Assembly: GCF_027409185.1 (NCBI RefSeq)
Contig: NC_084462.1
Location: forward strand, 155,979,490-156,043,489
Source of the DNA: Cynocephalus volans
Taxonomy: Eukaryota > Chordata > Mammalia > Dermoptera > Cynocephalidae
Reading direction: 5' to 3'
Length of the DNA: 64,000 nt
Shown: one piece after another, positions 39,901 to 51,995 of the stretch
Layout of the letters: every line of letters begins with the position of its first letter
Position numbering within the stretch: the stretch's first letter is position 1
Notes under the pieces: generated by a model
Databases searched by the model: none
Seen by the model: only the letters and a program-made list of their open reading frames with translations
What the model was told of the DNA's origin: nothing
Translations under genes and position numbers: made by a program

Positions 39901-42900
39901 CTATTTATAATCAAATAGGCCAATTCCTGTCTTCCAAGTAGACTTTACTTCCTCAATGAAATCTCTACTGAATATCATCCTTCATTTAGGAAATTTTTTT
40001 CAGACTTTCACTAGTGGGATGAAGGTCTCATTTCCTAAGAAAAGTCTTTCCCTAATAACTACCTTTCCTCTTGATATTAATTTAAGATCTAGAAAACTTA
40101 AAAGAAACCCCAAGTAACTATAAAACAATATTGAAAACTAACTTGCCATTTCAACCACCTAACACATCATGAATACTCAATGGTAAATGACAAACACGGA
40201 TATATTTCTGTTTAATCTAAACCTAGAAATCAAAATAATATTTGGAGGGAATCAAGAAACAAATCTGTTCAAACAACTATCCTGAGTGACTTAGCGATTA
40301 AATGGTATTAAGAAAATTCTCAAAAAAAAAAAAAAAAAAAAAAAAAAAAGGAAGAAAAGAAAAGTAATTCTGCCTTTCTGCATGTAAGAACACAGCAGTC
40401 TGCAACCCAGAGGAGGTCTTCACCAGAACCTGACCATGCTTGCACCCTGATCTTAGACTTCCTAGCTTCCGGAACTACAAGAAATAAATTTGTTATTTGA
40501 AAAAAAAATTAAAAGTAATTCTGTGCAGGAAAAAAAGAGAAGAGATAAAGAAGAAAATTTATAATAATAAAAATATTTGGTTGTAAAAGGAAACCATTAT
40601 ACTGAACTAAAAATTGACAAGTAAATCAAGAAGACCTAAAAAATAGTAACAAATATGGCGAGGGAAAGGAAAGAAGGACATAAACACAAATCAAGTTAAG
40701 AAGTCAGTGGAAAAAAACTTTTCATTGCAAGAAGAATATAGAATCAGAGATAGACTTTCATGACTAGATAGCTTAAAATGTAAAAAGTTTTAGTTTTTGA
40801 AAAAAATTTTAAGACCCTAGCAATGTTTTTTTTTTTTTTTTTTTTTTTTGAGTGTTTACTATGTGCAACTCACTAAGATAAATTACAATCTTAAACTCAC
40901 AATCTGGTGGAGAGGCTCACATATAAAGTTACAACCACAATATAAAGCATTATGCATTAACTTCTACAACAAAGATACACATTAAAAGCAGAATGGAAAG
41001 AAAGTAGTGAGAGATTAATTCTAGTTGGGAGGATAAAGGAAAGCTTAACAGGAAGTGGGTGAGCTGGGTCTCACAAACTGGGCAGGATTTTGAAAGGGAT
41101 GAGAAGGACGTTCAAGGCTGCGGGGAACCTGTAAACCAAAACACGAAGGGAGGAAAGTGCAGGTCATGCTTAGGAGACTATAAATAGTCCAGACATAAGT
41201 AGTCTGATGTGCTAGAAGCTAGAATAGAGTATGTGTGTACATGTGTGTACACACATATGCGCCAACACACTTGTGTGCTTGGGGGAGGGTGGTGGATAAT
41301 ATCAAATAAAAGGCTCAAAAGTTAGGCTGAAGCTAAATTGGGGAAAGGGATGAAAAAGATAGTATAATAAATTAGACCTATTAATATATGCTCAGATTAT
41401 GGTATGGTATGTATTTTGTATCTTGTAATCTCATAACCCTATAAGGTAAATATTACTATCCTTAAATTTTTCAGATAAGTTAACTATGCTTGAAGATGTT
41501 AAATAGTTTGCCAAAATCTCACAGCTTGGTGAGGCTGGGATTGAAATCCAAGTCTACCTAACTTTATACTTCATTCTGTAGGTACCAGACATTTCATGAA
41601 GAAAATCAGATGACTACACTAAGTTTTTCCTAAATCAATGTGAAGTGAACAAGCTATACTAGGACACAAAGATTTGAATAAGTTGTCTAGTTTAGTAATA
41701 AACTTCCTAGGTTTCCCACTGCTATTATTCTAATTTTTGTAGGCAACAGAGTAAAATTTTAAAACAAATTATGGTAAATATTCTCAACAAGACTCTCTTT
41801 ACTTGTCCAGGACTAAGCATTCAATGAATATCATCAAGATCAGTCAGTACAAAAAGCTAATAAAGAAAACCTCAGTATCAAAATACTCACTGACTGTTGT
41901 TCTGATCTTCTAAACACATGATTTGATGTTCAGAGTATCTATAAGAATGCCAAATTGCACACATTTCATGAAGACAAGCTGGTATTTTTCTAGTCTACTT
42001 CTCTCCTCTATGGCTGGAAGCATAAAGTGTGTTTTGCCAACAGCTTGATAAAAGTTAAGTCTCCATGACAATGTATACCATAGGTTCTCCACTAGGGGGT
42101 GGCATTTCTGTGGAAGGCTGCATGGAGCTGTTAAATACTCAAATGATGTTAGAGCTACAAGGGACTAATTTACAATGAGCCCCTCCCTTTACAAATGAGG
42201 AAACTAAAGATTCCATTAAGTTACTCAGCCCTTTGAATGGCAGATCAAGATTAGTAACACCATGGTCTCTTGACTCCTACCCAGGATCCTCAGAGCATCT
42301 ATTCAGTACCCAAACTGCAAAGTTATGCTGTAAAATGGAAGAACAGAATCCCTGACTTCCAAAAGCATACATGCTCACTGTATCCAAATCCTACCTGTCT
42401 CTCAAACCTTAACCGTGAAGTGGCCTTCAAGCACTCATGTCCATGCTGACTCCCTCTTCTCTAAAGCCCTGCACCACTTAGACTGCGTCACACAATTAAC
42501 ACTCAATCATACACTGTCATATTCAGATTGTTTTGATTTTTATTTCTTTCCCCATATCAGTTTGGCCCCTGCACTCAAGGAAATTAAAACAATGTATAGT
42601 TTGTATAGTCCCAAATACCTGATACACAGTAAACACCTGTAACTGACCTGTTATGTCCATTCTATGCCTTCTTCAAAGGAGCCAACTTTCTCATAGTAGG
42701 AAAGTGCTGCTGGTCTCCTGAAGCAAGTGCTTCTTGTATGCTAAGCACTCTGCATCTATTTTCACTCAGTATTCATTTTCATGAAGCCCACTGCCTAGGA
42801 GAAAGCCCTCCCTATCACAGTATCTATCACTCTCATCTGTAGTCATAGGTACTGTTTGGAAAAGTGAAAAGCTATAAAGCCTCTCCTTGTGTATCTATAA

Positions 42901-45900
42901 CATGTCCAAAATATCAGTAAAATTAAACTCTTCTTAAATTATATCCAAATCTTCCATTCTAATGATGATTTGAATCTAAAGAGGTCACAGAGTTTATATG
43001 TAACTGTACCAAGGAAAGGTGTTAACTCTGACAAACTCCTTCTTAAAACATAGGTATGAATCCAGACTCTAGAGAAGCTCTAGATTCTTTTCTTTGGTGG
43101 AGCATGGAGATCAAGAGAAGCTTCTTGTGGCAAGCCAAATTCAGTCAAATTAATTTGCAGTCTCTACACCCCCCACTAGAGCCTCCACAAACCCCAGAAG
43201 CACAGCAATAAATGTGAAAACCAGTCAGTTTAATGCAATCAAGACAAAGAGGACAGACCTACATCCAAGGACAAATCTACTTGCACCTGGGGGTGGGGGC
43301 AATATGAATCACAGGCCTATCGACAGCAGTTTAAAAGGTCAACAGGATGCCCCCCCAAAAGTCCTGGTAATACTGCCAATTTTAGGCTAAATGAAACTTA
43401 GAAAGATCCAAATTACTCTGTTATGGCCATTTGGCAGTTTCCAGAACAGGTAGGAGAAGAGAGCTAAAATCTACTGAACTGACCAGTCATGTATCAGGTG
43501 CCTTACTAGTGTTATTTTATTTAACTTATGTCAAGAAAGGGATTTTTTATCTGGTATATAGGATCAGAGTTCCTCCTTCCTGAGGGCATTCAGAGAAACA
43601 GAACTTTTGGAAAGTCTTCAGCTGTTGCTCCTACCAGCGCAACTGTGTTTTTGGTGTACCTGTTGATAGCAAATTACAGACTAATAAAACCCCTAGGAAA
43701 AACAGGATTTTACTTATGTTGAAAATGCTGACATCCACAGCAAGAAGGGACATATACCCCAGGAGTCAGAGAATATGTCAGATGGCACCTTCTTTCTGGG
43801 ACAGTAATTGCCTTTATTCTCCCAACTGCACAATCAGACAGTAAGTCCCTCCTAATAATAGCTCTAGTTCAGACCACAGACTAAAAAGAAATGGCTCAAT
43901 TCACATACTGAATGTACAAAATGCCCCCTTTGAAGAGCAAAAGCAAGACAGTGGTCAGAGGTCCTTAAAATTGAACACAACTACTTTTTCAAAGAAACCA
44001 AAGAAAGAAAGAAAGAAAGAAATAGGAGGAGGGGAAGAGTTTGGATAAGGGGCATAAAGAATAAGTATGATTTGTAACAATGAATATGCTAATAAAAAAA
44101 GAAAGTAAAACAGAAAGAAAAACTATAAAAACAAATGCCAATAAATAAATAAAATATGACATAGGAAATCAATAAAGCACATAGGAAAGTGCTTTATTTC
44201 TGAGGATGTAAGCATTCTTTCTCTTTAAATTCAAGCTATAAGACTTTATGCTTCTTCATGATATGGCAAGCATTCTGTCTTCTAAGTAATATCATCTTAC
44301 ATTTGTATTGTGTTTACACAGCAATTTCACATGCGTTAACTCATTAAAATCCTGCATAACAATTTAGGTAGGTAGTGTGATACTCTGCCCAGCTATTAAG
44401 ACACTGATTACTATTGATTTTATAGGACTGTATGGGATTTCAGAACTATGAGTCCACAAATACAAGGGAGAGATGTGTTATATGTGAAGAAAATGAAAGA
44501 AATGTGCCACCTTCCTGAATCTTAATATTGATGCCAAATGGTTCTCTGGAGCTTCTAGAGATAAAGGATCTCCATTATCTCAAGGGCCTGAAATTAAATG
44601 CCTCAAAAACTCTACATATGCTCAGTGCTCTCTGGTAATTAATGGGAACAAAGTGCTTCTATTATCCATGTCACAGGCATTAGCCCAGAGACAACTAAAT
44701 TATTTCTAAGCAAGGTTCGAGGGAGCCTGGCTACAGGCTGAGAAAAGGGCTAGGTTTTGGCCTGTGTCATGACCACTCCTCCTCTGCCTCAATCTGCTGT
44801 TTGTGGGGGGAGTCGTTAAAAAAAGTAGTGGGTTCAGATACACTTACTGGCCAAAGGTCAAAAAAAAAAAATAGTGGGGAAGAGTTTTTTGTTAAGAAGC
44901 AGAAACGTACAGCTGTGTTGTAACCATGTGCGTAAAGAAAGGCTTAGGACGTGCCAGACATCTGAAGCAGGAAGCACTGTGGTTTCCTTTCTGCTAGGGA
45001 TTCCCCTTTGGGTTAGGCAAAAGGTCAGGAAAGATAAAGCCCCTTTCCCAGTGTCAATAAAGCCCAAGGATGATGGAAATTCTGGGAATTATAGGGGTTC
45101 AAAAATGCTATACGACAATGGTACTCACACCATTCTTTATGTAAACCCACAATAATGTCATCTGTCTTCAAGGGCAATAGGCCATGTCTAATGTCTAATA
45201 GGACATCAGGGGCTAGCCACTTAGCTTACTTGGTTAAGGCATGGTGCTGATAACTCCAAGATCAAAGGCTCAGATCACTATACTGGCCAGCTGCCAAAAG
45301 TAATAATAATAGGGCATCAGGTGTCCTGTTATTTAATAAATACCCCTCAATGATAGCCATCATGTTGAAGGAAAAAGTTACAACAGGTAAAATTACACAG
45401 AGAACAAATTCAGTGAATGCTGGCTTACAGAATGGTCCCTAATTGGGGAACAGCAGCAGTAACCACAAACTGAAAATCATTTTATCTATTCTTCCACCTT
45501 ATAACTACATTTTTCCTACTGTTTCATATCTTACAACAGCACTTTTATATTCATTACCTTACTTATCTATAATTAAGATTCTTCTGAATCATGAAGGTTT
45601 AAAAAGATTTTTCAGTTCACTCTTAAATTCATCAAGTAAAGAGGCCCTCTTGCTTCATTTCTTTTAATTAAACTAGCCTGGAGACAGAAATAAGCAATTC
45701 AAAGTCTCTACTGGGAACTGTCTTCCATGTATTACTGTATCACTTGCTCCTATTTACTGCCTCCAAATAACTATCTAGTTTCATTCCATTGAACACTTGA
45801 ACAAGGAAAAAGAGGAAAGACATGAAGAGTTGCAATTGTTGTACTACTACTTCCTGCTGTAGAATTACCTCGTCACTTTGAATCTTCTTCCATTTTAGGA

Positions 45901-46430
45901 TATTTCTCTTCCAAAGTCTTGACCAATGATAGAACTTCTGTTCCACCATTCCTTAACTTTCCTTCATTTATTTAGTTTACATTCTTCAAAAGCCAGTTAC
46001 ATTTCCTGTACCCTTCTTTTTCATGCCCTCAGGTACTGTTTTGCTGGGTAAAAATACTCTTATCTTTCTGTACAGATCAATTCTTCAGTCTTAAATAGTT
46101 CTTGTGGTTTTTCAAAGGTGCTCTGCACTTGCAGAACCATTTTGTGCTGCCCCAAAAGTTTCTCAAATAGAGATGAAAAAGGCTGTTGCCCTTCTCCTCA
46201 TTCTATGCACACTTCCACCTCCCTTTCACCCAAATGTCAGTTTTTATTATTCTAGTTTCCCTGTCAGCATAAAATTTCTATTCATTATCACTAACCCTAG
46301 TCTCTTGCAGCTTTTTCCTCTATCCTGCCCTCTTCCTTAAAGGTCTGAAGTTATTTGAACTAAAAGCTATTTCTGACTATTGTTTCTCAAAGACAGCACA
46401 GTTGTTCAAGACTAAACAGCACTGAATCCA

Positions 46431-46463
<33 letters not shown>

Positions 46464-46625
46464 GTATACTTGTACATATACCTGTCAGTCCTGGGAAAAA
46501 AGTCTTAGGAATTAAAAACAAATCACTTCTCTTAATCTTGGACATTAACACATAACTAAATTCCAGCTTTTGAAAATTGTAACTATATACATATATATAC
46601 ATACATATATATACACATACATAAT

Positions 46626-46717
<92 letters not shown>

Positions 46718-49700
46718 TTTTTGCACCAAGAGAGCTAATGGCATATGCTTGAGTGTTTTATCACACCAACATTTCTATGAGACAGCTGGTTCAGTCCTTT
46801 GGCTAACAGCACAGCCAAAATTATTGTTCCAGGCTGTTAATACAACTTTTTGTCTCAATAAGACCATAGCTGGTTATCACATGACTGCTGAGAAAACCAC
46901 GCCTTCTGGGCAAAGCGTAGCCTGTTGGCCTCACTAGGTCACGGAAACCTCACAGCACAACACGATACTGCCTCCTTTGGCTGTAACAGCAGGACATACT
47001 TCCTCGTAATTTTTTGCCTCCACTCCATGCTTCATGTCCAGGATCACGAGTTGGTCAGGTACCCGCCCCGTTCCTGAGAAAGAAATCAAAGGATATCATT
47101 GTGTGGAATATTTAAAATTCCGGGAAATCACCCACCCACCCTCCTTCTCCCTAACCCCTACCCTCTCAATAGAGGGAAACAGCCACAACTCCTCCCCATA
47201 CTCAGCTGCAGTAAATTCCTGGCTCTGGCTAAAATCACAAACATTCTGGACAAAGCCTCTATCTGTGTGGGGTGCCGGAAAGCAAAGAGAACATGCTGCT
47301 GGTAAAAATCTCTGAGCAGGCAGGACACAGGATACTGCAACTGGTACTACAGAGGAATAGAATAGGAGTAGACAAAACACATTGGCTTATTAAAATCGTA
47401 AATAATACTCATAAGTCAAAAGAGTGTGAAAATAAGTGGCACAAAAATCAATAGGTAGTGGGCACCAATTTAGGCTGAAAAATGCACATTTCTACATCTG
47501 AAATGGTTGGCCTGTCAAATTTTGAGAGGTCATGCTCAATTAGGATTAATCCTAGCTAAGCTTGGATTTTCTTAATATAAACCTGAGTATTGAAAAGAAC
47601 CTAGGTTTTATCTAATATTCCACTCTAATTCAAACATTCTGATCAATGTCAGACCTATTTAAATAGGTAAATAAAATGTTACAGGGCTATATAACTAAGC
47701 CCTTAAAAGAGTTAGAACAGCTCATGAGAAAAACTTTACAATAAGAGTACCATTCTCAGGGATGTTTCTTAGAAAGCAAAACGTCTGTTTGGGATAGTAG
47801 AGCCAACAAAGCAATGTTCATATGAGAAAAGTTAATCTGATCAAAGGGAAATTGTAATCTTAAATCACCAAGTAGAAGAAAGGGAAAGACCCAAAGAAGC
47901 TAAAGGAAAATAGTTAACTCCAATCCCTTTAATTTACCTGACTATTATAAAATAAAATACTGCCTACATGAAATTAGAAGTTTTGGGAAATACAGTGCCA
48001 CTTAAGGACAGGGGTTCCTGAGACCATAAGCCACAGAGAATGGTACTACACCCTTTGTGGCCTGAGAGACATTGGAAGTTTTCTGAAATCCACTGAAGTG
48101 AATTCAGTAACAATTACTCATTGAGAACTCATTGGGTGCTTGAACTGTGTTAGAGATTTTCATGGGGTATAATCTCTGCCTTTAAATTAATTCAGTGGGG
48201 AGCCAAGACTACGTACACATAATAACCATGGTGAAAATGCAAAGGAATGTAAAATTTTAAGCCAAAACAACTGGTTCAGGGCTGGCTGGTTAGCTCAGCT
48301 ATTTAGAGAATGCTGCTGGAAACATTCAGGTCCAGGGTTAGATCCCTGTACTGGCTAGCCCTCAAAAAACAAACAAACAAAACTGGTTCAGATAACCCCA
48401 GCTACAAGCAATGGTAAGAGGAGGGAAGAGAGGGGCTGAACTGTGGCTCACTAGGGAGAGTGTGGTGCTAAGAACACCAAGTCAAGGGTTAAGATCCCCT
48501 TACCAGTCATCTTTAAAAAAAAAAAAAAGAGGGAAGAGATGGGTGGTGGATAGACTTCACTAAAGAGGGAGCACCTGAAGGCAGCACTTGGACAAAGCAT
48601 TCTAGGCAATAGGCAAAGCATGGACAAAGAGATAATAAAATAAGAATGTCATGTTTAAAATACTGTGAAGAACTTCTTTTGGACAGACTAGAAAGATAAT
48701 TGGAAAGCAAGAGAAATAAGACTGCATAGGTAAAGTTAAGAACTAAGACAAGTCACAGATGCCTCCTGAGCATTAAACCAACAAGTCACCAACCAAAAAA
48801 AACAAAATGTTGCACCCAGAGTAGTCTCTTCTCCCAAATCCCACATGTAACTCTGTTTATGACATTGCCCAGAGGAGATGTAATGCAAACTTTTGCTTCT
48901 CCTTTTTCATTTAAAAAGTTGTGAAACCCAAGGAGTTCACAGTCCCACCTAGTCAAAATTATCAAGATAACCTCTTCCTAACAAGAGTCTTCTGACTATC
49001 TCCCTGTTTGTCACAGCATAGTGTAAGCCAAGTGAAACCATAAAACCACAGACCTCTGGCTGGTCACAGTCCAGATTATAGTCTCTTCCAAAGAACAGTT
49101 CAGCCTATCCCCTTAGGTGATATCACAGCCCTAAAGGGTCTCCTTTGTAAAAGATACTTTAGTAATTTCTCTCTATGCATTCCCTGGCAAACAGACAATC
49201 CTTTTTTTTTTTTTTTTTTTTAAAAGACAATTTTGTTAGGTTTTAGGTTCACAGCAAAACTGAGAAGAAGGTACAGAGATTTTCCATATACCCTTTACTC
49301 CCACACATTCATAGTCTCCCCCATTACCAACATCTCCCACCAGAGCGGTACGTTTGTTATAAATGATGAACCTACACTAACACATCATTATCACCCAAAG
49401 TCCACAGTTTACATTAGGGTTCACTCTTGGTGTATATTCCAAATGTAATGTTGGGACAAATGTATATTGACATGTAGCCACCATTATACTATCATACTGA
49501 ATATTTTCACTGCCCTAAAAATCCTCTGTGCTCCACCTATTCAAACTTTTACTCGCCTAAACAATCTTTTAAAAGGTGCTCCAAAAACTAAAGGGTATCG
49601 GGTTTCCATATCAGAATAAACAAAGAACATAAATGAAACTAGAAACTGAGTGCTGATTATATAGCAGAGGACACTACAGAGTTGGAGAAGATGTGTACTT

Positions 49701-49851
49701 AATTCAGGGAAAATATTCTGATTACTTACCCTTGCTTTCAAAACATACTTCAAACATATCATAGTCTTCAGTGGTAAAGGCAAATTTCCCCTTGGTTGCA
49801 TCTTCCTTGGAATACAGAATATGGCCAGCAGAATCTGTGATCTAAAATTAA
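36833..49851 (-). CDS. TMED10: TMED10 (p24-delta-1/TMP21), exons 2-5
   Basis: Type I membrane p24-family cargo receptor cycling between ER and cis-Golgi; it recruits COPI and COPII and helps sort GPI-anchored proteins. Join of 36833-36954, 37380-37506, 47000-47073 and 49740-49851 on the minus strand gives 144 codons plus TAA. Using the human length of 219 residues these are 76-219: second half of the GOLD domain (76-137), coiled coil (about 138-180), one transmembrane helix (about 186-208) and a cytosolic tail with Phe-Phe (211-212) and Lys-Lys (215-216), the COPII/COPI-binding signals. Exon 1, with the signal peptide and N-terminal GOLD half, is not in the window; no GC-rich candidate exists up to 64000. 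The residue before PDQLV is Val, where I recall Ile in human. Confidence 0.97.
37380..37506 (-). CDS. TMED10: TMED10 exon 4
   Basis: 127 nt, [20 protein letters not shown] to [12 protein letters not shown] plus one base. Charged heptad-like coiled coil that mediates p24 oligomerisation. TTCCAG acceptor, GTGAGA donor. Confidence 0.96.
37507..38670. other. TMED10 intron 3, left part, unassigned
   Basis: AT-rich sequence without a repeat or gene signature I can support. Intron 4 (36955-37379) likewise holds only an A run beside its acceptor. Confidence 0.4.
38671..38990 (+). mobile_element. MER2-like Tigger (TcMar) element
   Basis: CAGTTGGCCATACATATCTG start, CAACCAACCATGGATTG, AATTCCATCTGTACTGAACA and AAGGGATGACTGTA end, flanked by TA-containing sites. 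A non-autonomous Tigger relative in TMED10 intron 3. Confidence 0.75.
39420..39910 (-). mobile_element. old L1 3' fragment
   Basis: TTTTTATTGGTATAATCAAC, GGGATCATACTGTACACAT and CTGCAAAGAATTCCACATTG are L1M 3'-UTR-like in reverse. In TMED10 intron 3. Confidence 0.55.
40321..40349 (+). repeat. A homopolymer run
   Basis: About 28 A residues in TMED10 intron 3, followed by an A/G-rich stretch; no SINE body seen before it. Confidence 0.85.
40370..40505 (+). mobile_element. fragment of the same repeat type
   Basis: CTTCACCAGAACCTGACCATG, CACCCTGATCTTAGACTTCC and ACTACAAGAAATAAATTTG are the same 3' pattern as 10840-10978. In TMED10 intron 3. Confidence 0.4.
40826..40849 (+). repeat. T homopolymer run
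   Basis: About 23 T residues directly before the L2 fragment at 40850. Confidence 0.85.
40850..41215 (-). mobile_element. L2 fragment
   Basis: TGAGTGTTTACTATGTGCAA and GTGGGTGAGCTGGGTCTCAC, CACGAAGGGAGGAAAGTGC follow L2 in reverse. In TMED10 intron 3. Confidence 0.55.
41390..41580 (-). mobile_element. MIR
   Basis: AACCCTATAAGGTAAATATT, TCTCACAGCTTGGTGAGGC and GGGATTGAAATCCAAGTCTA are reverse MIR. In TMED10 intron 3. Confidence 0.65.
42175..42290 (-). mobile_element. MIR fragment
   Basis: CTTTACAAATGAGGAAACTA and GGTCTCTTGACTCCTACCC are reverse MIR. Confidence 0.5.
42350..42645 (+). mobile_element. L2 3' region
   Basis: CTGACTCCCTCTTCTCTAAAG and AAATACCTGATACACAGTAAAC show the sense L2 3' pattern. 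In TMED10 intron 3. Confidence 0.5.
42720..44820. other. TMED10 intron 3, middle, mostly unassigned
   Basis: Holds the (AAAG)n run and a possible weak MIR near 44270-44400 (GCGTTAACTCATTAAAATCC). Otherwise nothing I can name. Confidence 0.35.
43993..44022 (+). repeat. (AAAG)n run
   Basis: Six or seven AAAG tetramers in TMED10 intron 3. Confidence 0.85.
44825..44872 (+). mobile_element. 5'-truncated tRNA-Ile SINE fragment
   Basis: GTGGGTTCAGATACACTTAC, TGGCCAAAGGTC and poly(A): only the B box and 3' end are present. In TMED10 intron 3. Confidence 0.6.
45209..45307 (+). mobile_element. tRNA-Ile-derived SINE monomer
   Basis: GGGCTAGCCACTTAGCTTAC, GGTGCTGATAACTCC and GGCCAGCTGCCAAAAG. Duplication AATAGGACATCAGG (45197-45210) and AATAGGGCATCAGG (45308-45321), one mismatch. 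Confidence 0.85.
46630..46715 (+). repeat. (CA)n microsatellite, about 43 units
   Basis: Uninterrupted CA dinucleotides after TATA/TACA-rich sequence (46587-46629), with a (TC)n(TA)n block at 46431-46460. About 285 bp inside TMED10 intron 3 from the exon 3 donor. The long frames across it are artefacts. Confidence 0.95.
47000..47073 (-). CDS. TMED10: TMED10 exon 3
   Basis: 74 nt, 25 codons with the split first codon: [20 protein letters not shown] to KNYEE, the last GOLD strand and turn into the coiled coil. TCTCAG acceptor, GTATGT donor, phase 0 exit. Confidence 0.94.
48100..48250 (-). mobile_element. L2 3' end
   Basis: CTCATTGAGAACTCATTGGG, GTGCTTGAACTGTGTTAG and AATCTCTGCCTTTAAATT resemble the reverse L2 terminus; L2-like sequence resumes after the two SINEs, to about 48720. 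In TMED10 intron 2. Confidence 0.45.
48280..48380 (+). mobile_element. tRNA-Ile-derived SINE monomer
   Basis: GGCTGGCTGGTTAGCTCAGC, B-box-like AGGGTTAGATCCC and CTAGCCCTC then (CAAA)n. 11-bp duplication AACTGGTTCAG at 48269-48279 and 48381-48391. In TMED10 intron 2. Confidence 0.85.
48432..48528 (+). mobile_element. SINE monomer of left/right chimeric type
   Basis: GTGGCTCACTAGGGAGAGTG continues into CAAGTCAAGGGTTAAGATCC and CAGTCATCTTT, then poly(A). 11-bp duplication GAGGGAAGAGA at 48421-48431 and 48529-48539. Same type as 20060-20182. Confidence 0.85.
49202..49545 (-). mobile_element. L1MA/L1MB-class 3' end
   Basis: T run (reverse poly(A)) then GGTTTTAGGTTCACAGCAAA, CATCTCCCACCAGAGCGGTA and CCTAAAAATCCTCTGTGCTC. 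Ends about 195 bp from TMED10 exon 2. Confidence 0.75.
49740..49851 (-). CDS. TMED10: TMED10 exon 2
   Basis: 112 nt, [20 protein letters not shown] through EVCFESK plus one base. GOLD-domain beta strands; the cysteine in EVCFES forms the conserved disulphide with an exon 1 cysteine in p24 proteins. TTTTAG acceptor, GTAAGT donor. Confidence 0.95.
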
Positions 49852-51044
49852 AAAGTAAGAAGTGGCAGCAAATAACACTCAGAAAGGGAGCTTATAGAAA
49901 CTGGGGAGACAGAAAGAGACACTATCTGTAAAAGACTGTTGATAAATATTATGATGACTATGTTCCAACTGTCCCCAAAGACAGAAACTGGATTAGAAGT
50001 TGAAATCCAAACACAGAAAATTTCATTAATTCAAACAGCCTAACTACACTGCAGGCTAAAATCTGTTACCGCTATAGGTAAGACATACCATACCAAAAAG
50101 TTGATCCAACCAATGTTCCAAGTTACATAAATTGGGCTTATTGACAAAAACTCACTTTATAGAATGTAGACTAGTATCATTACCTATAGAGAGACATGGC
50201 ACAGAAATTGAAGTGAACAATTACCAAAAGAATAATACAAAAGGAGAAAGTTACATAAAAACGGATTACTTCTATAAAAAAATCTTGATGGGGCAGGGGT
50301 AAGGGTGTAGAATGGAATTAGGACACCTGATGTAAGGACAGAAGGAAAAGACGGCATGCATAGAGAAAAAAAATCTGGGAGTTCTATTCCTGCAAATTTC
50401 ATGTTAATTATGTCAATGGCTACACATGGTGGGAACAAGACTCGGGATAAATAAGAAGATTCTCTTTAAAAAGATATCTTTGGATTCTACAAATGATTAT
50501 TCCTTTCTGCTAAGTCCTTAGCTTTAGTTTTCCAAACTTAAACTGCTCCATTAGATGAAGGGCCATACATTGGTTAAGTAAATGGCTACATATGAAGTAA
50601 GAGAATGACACAGTAATTTAAGAAATCAAATCCCAGGCTTCTTTTCCAGAGCACATGGCTGTCGGAAGGCACATTTCATCACCTAAGACATGAAGCTACT
50701 TTGCAATGTGGAACACAAAAGTAGTGGTTTCATTATATTAAACTGGATGTTCCAATGCTTTGTTAAAACTGGATTCTTTTTAATAGGTGAACTTTTACAA
50801 GAAAAATTGAGTAGCACACATTTAAATTCAAATATTTAAAAGCACTTTATAACAACAGTTATTTCTGAGTTGTGAGATTTTTTCTTTATACTTTATTTTC
50901 TTTCAATTTTCTACAAAGGAATACAACACTTATGGTCAAAAATAATAACAAAGCTATTTTGTTTTGAAAAAACCATTATAACTAAAGAAAAGTGATAAAT
51001 ACTAGATAAACTTGAAACAATGGGTTAAGAAAAAAGATTTTATG

Positions 51045-51140
51045 TGGGCTAGCCAGTTAGCTCAGTTGGTTAGAGCAAAGTGTTATAACACCAAGGTCAA
51101 GGGTTCAGATCCCCATAACAGCTAGCTGCCAAAAAAAAAA
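51045..51140 (+). mobile_element. tRNA-Ile-derived SINE monomer
   Basis: GGGCTAGCCAGTTAGCTCAG, TTATAACACCAAGGTCAAGG, GTTCAGATCCCC, GCTAGCTGCC and poly(A). In TMED10 intron 1. Confidence 0.85.
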
Positions 51141-51344
51141 GTTTTCTGGCACAATTTCCAAATTCCCTAATAATAACAGCAGTTAATGTTAATCAAGTGT
51201 CTTCTGCCATCCAACATCATTCATTAATTTGTCAAGCATTTACGATACTTAGATCTGTACTGGTCACTGGGGATACAAAGACGAGTAAGATAGTTCCTGT
51301 CTGCTTAAGAGTCAAAATGAGGAGGAGCGTAAGAAATGAGACAG

Positions 51345-51560
51345 CTTCATTCTGGTTTTGGTTTGCATTTCCCTGATGATTAGTGATGTTGAGCACCTTT
51401 CATATATCAGTTTACCATTTGTATGAGGTGATGGGATATGTTAATTAGCTTTATTATCTTAATCATTTTACCATGTACACATATATCATATTGTATACCT
51501 TGAATATATACAATTTTTGTTATTTATACCTCAATAAAGCTTTAAAAAAAAGAAAAAAAG
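51345..51560. mobile_element. two abutting L1 3' fragments
   Basis: 51345-51415 (GTTTGCATTTCCCTGATGAT, GATGTTGAGCACCTTTC) is L1 in reverse. 51420-51560 (TTAATTAGCTTTATTATC to TATACCTCAATAAAGC) is an L1 3' end in sense with poly(A). Confidence 0.6.
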
Positions 51561-51784
51561 GAGAAAGTTTCACTGCAATTGAAAAGTGCGTGACTAGAGG
51601 TATGCACAGGTGCCACAACATTATGGAAGGCCAGGTAGTGCATCTGGGCAACATATGAGCTGCTGAGTCCTGAAGGAGGACTATCAATCAAGGAAAGCAT
51701 AGGGGTAAAAACATTCAGTGTAAAAAAGACAGCAACGGGTTAGGGTACAGAAAAATAAAAAACACGGTATCATCATAATAATAC

Positions 51785-51995
51785 TAATAGCTAATATTTA
51801 GTGAACACTTATTAAGTGTCAAGTACTGTATCAAGTGCTGTATATGCATTTTAAATTTAATCCTCACTAAAACGCTATAGGTAAAAATTATTATTTCTCC
51901 CATGTTCCGCAGGACAAAACTGAGGCACAGAGAGGTAAAGTGGCTGGTAAGGTACTGGCCAAATCATGTAGAACTCCAACACCATGCTGAGAGGC
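51785..51995 (-). mobile_element. MIR
   Basis: AGTGAACACTTATTAAGTGT, CAAAACTGAGGCACAGAGAG and ACTCCAACACCATGCTGAG are reverse MIR. In TMED10 intron 1. Confidence 0.7.

Noticed and set aside
41220..41285. GT/AC-rich inverted sequence as a regulatory hairpin
   Set aside because: Short dinucleotide-type tract; pairing is expected from composition alone.
46387..46752. Frames rich in CVCV or THTH across the (CA)n repeat
   Set aside because: A dinucleotide repeat is open in several frames; not coding.
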